Assembly: GCF_000344685.1 (NCBI RefSeq) | Contig: NW_006920419.1 | Span: 1,169,576-1,233,575 of the forward strand | DNA from: Gloeophyllum trabeum ATCC 11539 | Taxonomy: Eukaryota > Basidiomycota > Agaricomycetes > Gloeophyllales > Gloeophyllaceae | DNA: 64,000 nt | Direction of reading: 5' to 3' | Shown here: positions 11,956 through 21,181 of the stretch, piece after piece | How positions within the stretch are numbered: position 1 is the first letter of the stretch | Layout of the letters: the number at the start of each line of letters is the position of its first letter | Notes under the pieces: generated by a model | Told to the model about the DNA's origin: nothing | The model's input: the letters and a program-made list of their open reading frames with translations, nothing else | Database searches by the model: none | Made by a program: the position numbers and the translations under genes

Positions 11956-12280
11956 AAGATAGAGCCACCTCATGTACAACTACCATCACGTGACTCTTTT
12001 CGTCACACTTGGCGGGACAAACACCATGATTGCCTTAAACCTCCAGACACGAACAGAAAACGCCTAATAGGTTTTATAGGAATTAAAGATACAGTACATA
12101 GAAACAGTTCCTATAAAAAATATCTGAGAATTTCGACCTACCCGTCTTATAATCAGCTGAAGTGTGCTCAATTCTATTGATGAGTTTGTCGATTTCCTTA
12201 CACTGACCTGCCGTATATGGATAAAACATGTGATTGTCACAGTGTGACCATAGTAGCTGTACATGAGGTGGCTCTATCTT
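11956..12280. repeat. Inverted repeat with 28-bp arms
   Basis: Arms at 11956-11983 and 12253-12280 match inverted at 27 of 28 positions; the core is GAGCCACCTCATGTAC. The 269-base interior contains a second small hairpin near 12072-12117 (TTTTATAGGAA and its complement). There is no coding sequence. This fits a small MITE-like element. Confidence 0.7.
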
Positions 12281-13554
12281 AGGCAATTGGTAGGGGGTAT
12301 TTTCTTAGATACTCAGTCAATACCCGTCGAAGACCGGGGAGAAAAATTAATTGCACATCAAATTTGCGAGAACCAGAATCCTAGACATACATCTCCTGCC
12401 TCACAGGTGAGCAGCAGGATGTTGCATGACCAGCTCATGAGCAAAAGCAGCCTTCCAGCCACAAATAATCATATTTGGATGTCGGCGCATGGCTCCCTGA
12501 GCCTTCCCCCTTTTCCTTTTTATTTTCTTTTTACTGCAGTGGTATCATTATCGAGCCCAAGCCGTCAGCTCAGCTCAGCACGGCTTGTTTTCGGCTCCGC
12601 TTGGCTGGCTGGTGTGGCTTGTGCCGAGCTACAGCAAGACTACCAAGACGGGCTACTTTTCGGATTTTTCCCGATTTCCTTTAGGGTGTGGCCAAATTTT
12701 TGACCCCGTACAACCCATTTTAAGGGAAATAAAGGGTTTATGAGAATTTCGCTCGTGCCAATCTAGATTCCTGCATTAGAATCCGAACTCCCACGGGTTC
12801 TGGGACTGGAAAAATGGGGTCGCCGAAATTGCTGCCTTTGGTTGTCCGCGACTGTAGTCTGAACCGATGATGATGCACTTGTACATACGAGTAACAAAGT
12901 TGTCAGAGTCCGATCACCACCAAGACTAGTGTCCTATAGACACCTTCCAGGTACACCGCTTCTTGTAGTGATCCTCTACAGACAGGTCTCACGGTAAGAA
13001 TTTACTGTGTCGTACAAGAATAACGGGAAATCAAGGAACCCGAATAGATGCCCGGCGCATCCCGTCAAGCCTAGTGCTCTCCCCGTCTAATATCTGTCCA
13101 CCGCCTCATACAGCATTGATTCTACCGTTATAATATTGGACCGCTGAATGCTCCAAGGAGTTGCTGGCCATGCTAGCCTGCCATAGTCCTGCCATACCGT
13201 GCAGAAAGGACATTATTCCCTGTATTTCTGCGCCTGCGATCACGGACATCGCCCAACACGATCATGATATGGAACCGGAACTGGAAGCCCTGATAGACAT
13301 GGATTTCCTCACGGGAGTTTGCGTTCGATACGAGCGGACTTTTCTTCCAGTGTGGTGCACCCCTCACTCAGGCTAAGAATACCTAAGCCACGTATCTTCG
13401 GGACCGCGACGCGGATTCTCCCCGCCTATAGAGGATTCGATTCCTGAGCGACGTACTTCTCTAGCCTTCGCTGGCCGTCAATGAGCATTGCTTTTATAAT
13501 CCACTTCGTCTGGGGACTCGACCTTCTCCCATACAAACTATCCCTAGTGCACTC

Positions 13555-15429
13555 ATGGTATCATCAAGAACAACGTCACTACCGCTGCTAATCATAATTG
13601 TGGGCGGCGGCATCGCTGGCCTTGCTTCCGCATTTACACTGCGGAAGGCAGGGCATCAGGTGCTTGTGCTCGAACAAGCCTCGGGCCCTGCGAAGGTACG
13701 GTCAGCTTCTTTCTGACGGTTTGGAGTAGCTCACGAGAGCTATGCCCTAACAGGGAGGCGGAGGAATGCGCTCGCCGCCTAATATGACCCGTATATTGAT
13801 GCGCTGGGGCCTCGGTCGACAACTGGCCGCGCAAGCGATCAAGGGTTCGGAAATCTCATTCAGACTCAGTAAGGAGACATTCTCATCGACATGTTAATGG
13901 GGCTTAAGCGCCTATAGCCCGCACTGGAGAGAAAGTAGGAGCAATGGTCTTCCACGAAGAGATCATGAACGCTTTTGGAGCAGACTGGCTCTTAATCCAG
14001 GTGATCGCTTTCTTTCTACCGCCTGAACCTAGCTTGAAGTCGAAGTACTCAATTTTTATATCCACATAACAGTACGATGATCTTTATAGCTGGGTATATT
14101 CACTCGCAAAGAGTGCGGGAGCAATGATCCGCTTCTCGTCTCATGTCGTTAGCGTCGACCCTTCTCGGGCGTCTATCGTGCTGTCCACCGGGGAGACTAT
14201 CAGGGGAGACCTGATTATCGGAGCGGATGGGTTGTCGAGTGTTGTACGACGATCGATAACCGGAAGAGCTGGCCCGACTTTATCCACAGGGCGCCAACTC
14301 TATGTGTCCAAGTCAGTCTGGGCGATTTGCCTGAACGACCGCTCATTGATTGATTGAATCGTTGTTGTAGCACCTCTATCCCTTCAGAATTAATGAAGAG
14401 CGATCACAGTCTACACGCGCTTCTCAGAGAGCCTAAGGTGGGCTTGCCGCTTACTTTCTCGCAATATCACACATAACAGTCGCATTCCAGCTAAATATGT
14501 GGATGGGCGATGGATTCGCAATCTATGGAAGTCCCGTTGTGAGTGCCTAATATTCTTACCTACGTCCCACGATTGATTAATCTTGCAAAGAGTGGCTACC
14601 GAAATTATTGTGTAACAATCGCGGCACCTATACGACGCAATCGTGAAGGTCACAGCGTTCGATTCGATATTGACTATGCTACCCTTGAACCAAGGTGTGA
14701 AATTTCATAGTGCGGTTGTCTCCGCCACTTAGTCACCTGCTTTGAAGACTACAGAAATTATTGGGATTAGTGAGGATAGACACGGTTACGCCGCAACTAA
14801 GTGACAGACCGCTGGAAAGCCTCATCCACGACTCAAACAAGGTCATTCTAGTCGGTGCAGCAGCCCACCTGATACCTGTAAGCCTAATCGAAAGGAACAT
14901 ACGTGCGTAGTCTCATCTCTCTTGGAAACAGGACGGTCAGACGCAAAACGTTGCAATGGGCATCGAAGACGCAGCAATCCTTGGCAACCTGTTCTCCCGC
15001 CTGCGCTCGCCCGACCAGCTCCCTTCGCTCGTCTCCGCCTACGAGGAAATCCGCCTCCCGCGCGCCGCCGAGGTCCTTGCCTCCGAAATAGGCAAGCTCG
15101 ACCAGGTCACCTTCCTGGACGGCAGCGAACTCCAAGCTATACGCGATAAAGGATTGAGAGCGGCTCTATCGCAAACGGTCTTGGCATGGGACCAGGCCGA
15201 CGAAGAGATGCTGCGGGAGCAGTGGGAGGAGCATATCCATATGTTTGACTATGATGCGGACGAGGTCGCGGAGGACTGGTGGATTAAATGGGGGAACTTG
15301 ATGGACGTTGGCAGGCAGAACCGTCAGGAGGAGAGTAGGCTGCAGGGCCCTTTCGGAGGGCGGATGCATATTTGTGTCTCGCAGGTTTCAGATGCCCCTG
15401 CACCGAGAAGGATGGGAATGCGGGCTTGA
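13555..15429 (+). CDS. FAD-dependent monooxygenase, salicylate-hydroxylase-like
   Basis: Group A flavin monooxygenase: an NAD(P)H-dependent aromatic hydroxylase or related secondary-metabolism enzyme. The ATG at 13555 starts MVSSRTTSLP; the FAD-binding Rossmann motif IIIVGGGIAGLASAF follows. Exon 1 ends at 13695 (GT at 13696) and exon 2 begins GGGGMRSPPNMTRIL, the usual second block. GDLIIGADGLSSVVRR near 14205 is the DG motif. Several small exons follow (SELMKSDHSLHALL; MWMGDGFAIYGSP). The block near 14845 reads VILVGAAAHLIP where the family has a GD motif (GDAAHP), so the FAD-contacting Asp is replaced. The last exon has DGQTQNVAMGIEDAAILGN and may end at 15429; residues after about 15320 look unlike the family and could instead be a missed intron. 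At least six introns are needed. The substrate is unknown. Confidence 0.8.
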
Positions 15430-16485
15430 GAATGGACGTTCGCCCCTCCCCGGGGGACGCTGATTGTGTGCAGACTATTTCTCCTGACGTCCAATGCAGC
15501 ACTTGAGGATGAGCGTTGATAACCCCCCGGATCTTGGCCGGCCGTCCTACGGCTTTGGTGCATCTCATACGGTTTACATCCCTATCCTAGTAGTGTCGTA
15601 GCCCACAATAATGTATAGCCTGTAGCATTATACTGCTTCATATAATATATTAGTACTAGTCCTTGGCTTCACGGAAGTTGAAATTTAAATTGCCTAAACG
15701 GCAGGCGTGGACAGTGTGTCAGGTCTTAAGTGCGGGTGCGCAAGGTGTTCGAGTGTAAGCTGAATGCCTGTTTTCTGTTGTTCGTCCGTCAAAGAAGTCA
15801 AAGGGACACTCGCCAAGAATCGCTTCGTTCACGTTGAATCATGTGCACTCCTTACAAGTGACCTAGGCAAGATTATAGGGCACTTCTGTAGACCGAATTG
15901 TAAGCAGTGCCTCGGGAATTTATATTTGGTGTTATAGGCACCAATATTGGTGCTTTGGGCACTGAAATCGGCTGCTGTAAACCCTTACCTGGAGTATATT
16001 GAACACTTATGCTAGGTGTGATGGGGCACTTACATGGAGTGTTTTGGGCACTTACTTACATTGAGTGTTTTGGAGCCTTACATTGGGTATTTTGGGCACT
16101 TACATTGGGTGTACTGTATTGGTCATTGACACTTACATCGAGTGTACATGTATTGCGCAGTTGGATTGCATGTACTGTAGTATTGGATATCTGACAAAAT
16201 GATACCTCAGGCACTTACGATGAATATCATAGCTCGAGCGCGGCTCACATTGCAAGTGCCTTGGGTACTCACCGGTATTCACCCAGCAGTGCCTTCGACG
16301 TTCAAACGTTCAAGCTTCAAGCTGCGTTCGAGTGCGTTCACACAGACACCCGTTCTTAGAAGCGTGTGAAAATACTATGCAGCGCGTCGCCGATGACCAG
16401 AATTACCGCACCCAGTCTCTACTGCCTACCATTCTCCCCCCCTCGATTCCTGTTCCACTGCATCGTGAAAGACTGCTGAAGCAGG
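15430..16485. other. Intergenic region upstream of ATG18
   Basis: About 1.06 kb with a degenerate tandem repeat (separate entry). Apart from that I see nothing that I can support. Confidence 0.6.
15945..16225. repeat. Degenerate tandem repeat, unit about 22-25 bases
   Basis: Repeated variants of GGGCACTTACATTGGGTGTT occur around 15955, 16025, 16055, 16070-16120, 16128 and 16210. Spacing is irregular and units vary, so this is an old minisatellite. A translated ORF across it (16009-16194) shows the repeated peptide FWALT and is a by-product. Confidence 0.72.
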
Positions 16486-18134
16486 ATGATGCTGGCACAG
16501 GCTGACCGTCATAACCCTAATCTGCTCTTTGCGAACTTCAACCAAGACTTCACGTAAGGATTGTGACGGTGCGTTCTGTCCGTAGAGATGGCTGAGAGAG
16601 GTCGAATATCTTGCAGATGTATTTCCGTGGGCACGAAGAAGGGCTACAGCATTACGAATTGCGATCCATTTGGGAGGGTATATACCATGAGTGAGTGTGT
16701 TTATCTTACCCGCTTACCCTGCCTAACGAAGGCCAGACGATGGCGCCAGAGGCATTGTTGAGATGCTGTTCTGCACATCGCTAATAGCGCTGGTGGGGGC
16801 TGCTGACCAGCCCTCGTCAAGTCCGCGAAAACTCCAGATAGTCAACACGAAGGTACGGCTCGCACTGCACGGCTTGTTCGCCCAGTCTGATGCAGATCCA
16901 GCGCCAATCCATGATCTGTGAACTCCTCTTCCCCTCGTCCATCCTCGCAGTCAAACTGAACCGCAAGACGCTTGTTATTGTGCTCGAGTCCGAAATATAC
17001 ATTTACGATATCTCGAATATGCGCCTCCTGCACGTCATCGAGACCACGCCCAACCCGGAAGGTGAGTTTCCTTCTCAGGAGAGGCTGAGCCAGACTAACA
17101 CTATTCCCTCCAGCAATATGCGCCCTCTCCCCCTCCGCAGACAATTCATACCTCGCCTACCCCTCTCCCGTCCCTTCGCCAACTACCATGTCCACGCAAG
17201 TACCTTCCGCGCCCTCGGTACAGTCCGGCGACGTCCTCCTGTTCAACACGCGCTCACTAACTGTCGCCAACGTCATCCAAGCGCACAAGTCGCCCATTTC
17301 CTTCCTCTCCATCAACTCAAACGGCACCCTGCTAGCGACCGCGTCCGACAAGGGCACCGTGATCCGTGTCTGGAGCATCCCCGGCGCGGAGAAGCTCTAC
17401 CAGTTCCGCCGCGGAACTCGCGAGGCCCGGATATACTCGATAAATTTCAATATTGTATCGACGCTGCTGGCGGTTAGCTCGGCGCACGATACGGTGCATA
17501 TCTTCAAGCTGGGGCCTCATAGATCGAGTGGATCGAGTATCAAGAATGGGCAGGGGCCGGCTAGTCCGTCGGGCTCTGTGAACAGCGGAGAACAGGCGAT
17601 GGATGGTGGGTACGAGGCGTATATCGACAGCCAGAAGAAGGGTGGTGTTTCGTGAGTCTACTCAAACCGATTTATATCGCATCTGCTTGACGTCATATCT
17701 CATCTCATCCTTTCTACTCTCTAGTTCAAGTCTGCGCCGTAAATCCCTGCAAATGGGAAAGAGCCTCTCGACTTCCGTCGGAGGCTATCTGCCCAACACT
17801 TTGACGGAGATGTGGGAACCATCGAGAGATTTCGCGTTCCTACGGCTACCCACGAGCGGCGTAAGGTCCATAGTTGCATTGAGCGGGTTAGTCTTAGTTA
17901 TTATATGCATGTCGAGCCTCCACAGATTGATCACGACCTTTAGTACGATGCCTCAGGTCATGGTCATCTCTTCCGATGGCTACTTCTATTCCTACAGTAT
18001 CGACCTAGAGAACGGAGGGGAATGTTCGCTGTTGAAGCAATACAGGTGCGAGAATTTTGAATCGTAGTGCATCAGGGTTGCTTACGGATGCCCTCAGCCT
18101 ACTTGACTCGGGTGAGGAAGGCGGCACCGAGTAA
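16486..18134 (+). CDS. ATG18: PROPPIN WD-repeat protein, Atg18 family
   Basis: Seven-bladed beta-propeller that binds PI3P and PI(3,5)P2 and acts in autophagosome formation and vacuole or endosome membrane traffic. The ATG at 16486 gives [19 protein letters not shown]. The first intron runs to the CAG before about 16618, and the next exon reads [20 protein letters not shown], the usual first blade. Later exons give [27 protein letters not shown] and [23 protein letters not shown]. The lipid-binding FRRGT motif sits at about 17405-17420 ([14 protein letters not shown]). The loop after KLGPHR is Ser/Gly-rich. A final intron brings in [12 protein letters not shown] with the stop at 18132-18134. 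Length and domain order fit Atg18 more than the shorter Hsv2 or Atg21, but the paralogue is not certain. Confidence 0.92.
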
Positions 18135-18736
18135 CAGCGTTGAGGTCTTCTGCTCTCTTTCATCTTTTCCTTCGCGGGATTACCAGGCTGTCTACACCTT
18201 CCGAGCTAATTCCTATTATGCATCGATGTATTATATTTTCGAGTTATGTTGCATGTCAGACTCGCCTGACGAATGCCTACGGATACTCTGAAGCGTACAC
18301 TGCGGGCAGAGACCGATGTCCCGCCGGCGGGCATGCCAGGAACATCTCCCTGACGGGAGAACACTTTCCTAGAATGGTCCTTGCTGGACCATAACCTGGA
18401 CATGAAGAATCTCCTTTGAGTGAACAAAGAAAGGTCTGCGGGACATTTACTATGGTCCCCAAAAATCAGGGGACATTTAATTAACATTGTCCTTTCATTC
18501 TTTATGTCTGTATCATGTCCCGCTACGGAGCATCCTACGAAAATGTTGTCCCACCCTTGCCGTGAAAGATGAATGACCGGTGGCAGGATACCGGCCCATC
18601 CGGCTCCATTTGGTTGCCGTAGGCCCACCGCCTGACGGCCACGCCGTGCGCGTGTTTGAGTGCTCGACATGACCGCGACGCTCCGCCTATAACCTCTATC
18701 TATACCTCTCGCGTCTCCTGCGACACCGACCCCAAC
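18135..18736. other. Intergenic region with small hairpins
   Basis: About 600 bases between ATG18 and the next gene. It contains a perfect 7-bp stem with 5-nt loop at 18374-18392 and a GC palindrome CCCGCCGGCGGG near 18320. GGACATTT and GGGACA motifs recur nearby. No gene is seen. Confidence 0.55.
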
Positions 18737-19906
18737 ATGGACCATTTCTCGTGGTCAGACGGCATACGCGCCGTACTGTCACCGTGCCTACCATGTTTTC
18801 GACCCTCCTCACCGCCTGCCGATAATGAACACCGCGTGCGTCCCGAACTTGAGGGCTTACTGGCCGATATCGAGACCGACACCGAGGCGGAGACGGTGTC
18901 GCTGCACTCAAATCTGGGGGACAGGAACCGGCGGAAAAAGAAGAAGAGGAGGAACAACAAGAGCATCAGTATCTTCGGGTACGATCTCTTCGGCCGCCCG
19001 CCTATCCAGCTGCCCGAGTCGGACGATGAACTCGAAGGAGGTGGCAGGAGACGTACACGCTCCGGACAACTAACGGTGTCCTCATCGACGACGCTTGACT
19101 CAGATGCGGCCCCGCTCGACCCCGCCACGATTGACCAGCTGCCTAATATGCAGCTGAGAGCCGCGGCCGAGGCAGAACAGCGCCGGCAGAAGGAGGAGAA
19201 GAGGGCACGGAGAAGGGAGAGGAAGGAGATGAAGAAACTTGCGGCGGCGCTTGCGCTGGAGAGCGCGGAGGGCGGCGACTTCGAGGGCTTCCCTGGGAGC
19301 GGGTCGGGCGGCGCACACGGGAATATTCCCTCGCCGTTCATGCCGGGCTCGTCGCAGGGCGACTCCAGCCACTCCGGTCCATCGAAGTCGGGGCGCGGCG
19401 ACCAGCCCGAGTTTCAAGCCGACGTGGACGACGAGGACGCGGATTTTGGGGGCGACTTCTATGCGAAACGCGCTACCGGGAATGGCTCGGATCGAGGCTC
19501 GGACTCGCGCTCGCGCACGAGCGCGTCGCTGTCGAACAGCGGCGACCCGGCGAGGATGTACAATCACCATTACACTTCCCAATGCCAATCGTCTCCTCTC
19601 GCTCAGGAAGAGTTCGTTCATCCTGGCCACGAGCCGCTACCGAAGAAGAAGAAAAAGAAGTCGAAGTCCTCCTCTGCGAGAGACTCTGCATCCGCATCGT
19701 CGACCTCCCAGTCCCAGTCTCTGCCCTCACCTATAAACTCAAACTTCTCCGAGTCTCACCCTGAGATCGCGGCGCCGTCGCCTATGCTAGCACCTGGTGA
19801 AAACCGTGGGGGATTTCCCAGCGCTGGGTTTGGTGTAGGCCCCGGCGGCATGAGGCGCAAAACCAGCGACATGGGTGTCTTCCTGGCGCGTAGAGGGGAC
19901 GAGTGA
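18737..19906 (+). CDS. Unrecognised charged, low-complexity protein
   Basis: Uninterrupted ORF of 389 residues from the ATG at 18737 (MDHFSWSDGIRAVLSPC); an in-frame Met at about 18668 would add 23 residues and is less convincing. The N-terminus has LSPCLPCFRP, a Cys pair that could be lipidated. Then come a Lys/Arg cluster (DRNRRKKKKRRNNK), the block SISIFGYDLFGRPPIQLPES, an Ala/Glu/Lys/Arg-rich probable coiled coil (LRAAAEAEQRRQKEEKRARR), Gly/Ser-rich and acidic stretches, and a second Lys run. The C-terminal block GAGFGVGPGGMRRKTSDMG-like region near 19825-19880 (MRRKTSDMGVFLARRGDE at the end) looks the most conserved in kind. I recognise no catalytic domain. Composition suggests a largely disordered cytoplasmic or membrane-anchored protein. 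Convergent with HAP3. Confidence 0.75.
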   Translation: MDHFSWSDGIRAVLSPCLPCFRPSSPPADNEHRVRPELEGLLADIETDTEAETVSLHSNLGDRNRRKKKKRRNNKSISIFGYDLFGRPPIQLPESDDELEGGGRRRTRSGQLTVSSSTTLDSDAAPLDPATIDQLPNMQLRAAAEAEQRRQKEEKRARRRERKEMKKLAAALALESAEGGDFEGFPGSGSGGAHGNIPSPFMPGSSQGDSSHSGPSKSGRGDQPEFQADVDDEDADFGGDFYAKRATGNGSDRGSDSRSRTSASLSNSGDPARMYNHHYTSQCQSSPLAQEEFVHPGHEPLPKKKKKKSKSSSARDSASASSTSQSQSLPSPINSNFSESHPEIAAPSPMLAPGENRGGFPSAGFGVGPGGMRRKTSDMGVFLARRGDE

Positions 19907-20203
19907 TGAGTGGATGATACCCAGAATACCCCTCCAGTACAAGCTACTCTGCCACCTGTGTCTTGGATTACTGAGAACGGTCGGAACAATTGTTTTGTAC
20001 CCTAGATGTTTTGGCTTGATGTACTCTACATGTATGCGCGTTTAATTGTGTTTTGGATATGTTATGGTCGCTGGCACTTTCATTTCATCGGATTATTTGT
20101 ACAGAGGGCGGTAAAATAGCAATGAGATAGCTATGGAACAGCTTTACAAATTACAACCGAGCAGCAAAACAGAGCCTAAATTGACAGGCAACATGGCACG
20201 ATG

Positions 20204-20750
20204 TTACGCGTCGCCATGATCAGGAAGCTCTCCCGGTCTTTGCGACGCGTTCTGGTGCTATATAGCATACGTCAGGATGGGTGATGGTATATGAGACGAA
20301 TCGCACCTGTCTGAGTTTCGCTAGATGGATCTTTAACGTCTGGGCGTAGTTCTCGAATCCGAGGGTGATCATGGCGTAGAGGATGTCCTCTCCGCCTATC
20401 GTCTTGCGCTTCTCCATCGCACACTTCTCCGCAGCCTCGGAGGTGATGAAGCTGATGAACTCTGACACGCACTCTTGCACGCACTCCTTGGCTTCCTTCG
20501 CAATCTTGGCCGTCGGCGGCACGGAGGACTTCATTATCCGCGCGACGTTGGCAATCTAGCATCGTTTCGAGGCTGACGATCTATAAATCTATGGGTACAG
20601 GGAGCTGAGACCTACTGGCAGAAAACGGTCCTGTTCGCGATACTCCCCAATGTCTTGCTCGGTAATGGGGGCCGGCTCAGGCGGTTCCTGCACCTGCGCA
20701 CCCTCACCACCGTCGTCGTTCGGTGCGATATTCGGCGGAAATTCAGACAT
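20204..20750 (-). CDS. HAP3: CCAAT-binding factor subunit HAP3 / NF-YB
   Basis: Histone-fold subunit of the CCAAT-binding complex, which pairs with NF-YC (HAP5) and then NF-YA (HAP2) to bind CCAAT promoters. Three exons give a clean 145-residue protein: 20616-20750 ([13 protein letters not shown] to EQDRFLP), 20307-20555 ([13 protein letters not shown] to HLAKLRQ) and 20204-20257 ([17 protein letters not shown]). The middle exon carries the whole NF-YB core: [25 protein letters not shown] and [19 protein letters not shown]. Both introns are short (49 and 60 nt) and phase 0. The start is the Met at 20750; an in-frame upstream Met at 20816 follows an acidic stretch and is less likely. Head-to-head with the EZH-like gene, 431 bases apart. 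Confidence 0.94.
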
Positions 20751-21181
20751 GCTGTTATTGTCGTCGTCCGCGTCGTCGTCGTGTGCTGCCCAAGTGGAGG
20801 AGACGCTGCGAAGCATAGCATGTGTTTGTCAGCGATGGCCCCCGCGTAGAGCGAAGCAGCAACACAAGACAAATACCTGGTTCGCTATAAGAAACATGGC
20901 GGCGGAGAAAGGATATTCAGACATCGAAAGACGGACATTGTACAGGAAGCGGTACCGGTACTGCAACGCAGAGCCAATCCCCTTGCGATGGGGTTTCGTC
21001 CAATGAGCGGAGAGCCTGAGAAGGCTGTAACCGCCAGCCGGGGACGTCCGCTGCCTTTTCTGACCGTTACGGCACTTGTGAAGCGCGCATATAGCCATTC
21101 TCGACGCGATGGCGGGCAATTATAACACGAGGCACGCTCGCATTTACTTGCTGTATTTTTGTTTATTTTCTGTTGGGCAAC

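Larger units (their letters stand above)
5058..13554. other. Long gene-free, repeat-bearing stretch
   Basis: About 8.5 kb between the TRL1 start and the monooxygenase with no convincing coding region on either strand. It holds the assembly gap, its flanking duplication and several inverted-repeat elements listed separately. ORFs here are short, match no family I recognise and do not extend across plausible introns. Within it, 8090-9719, 10238-11399 and 12281-13554 show nothing I can name; 12500-12540 is T-rich. Confidence 0.6.
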
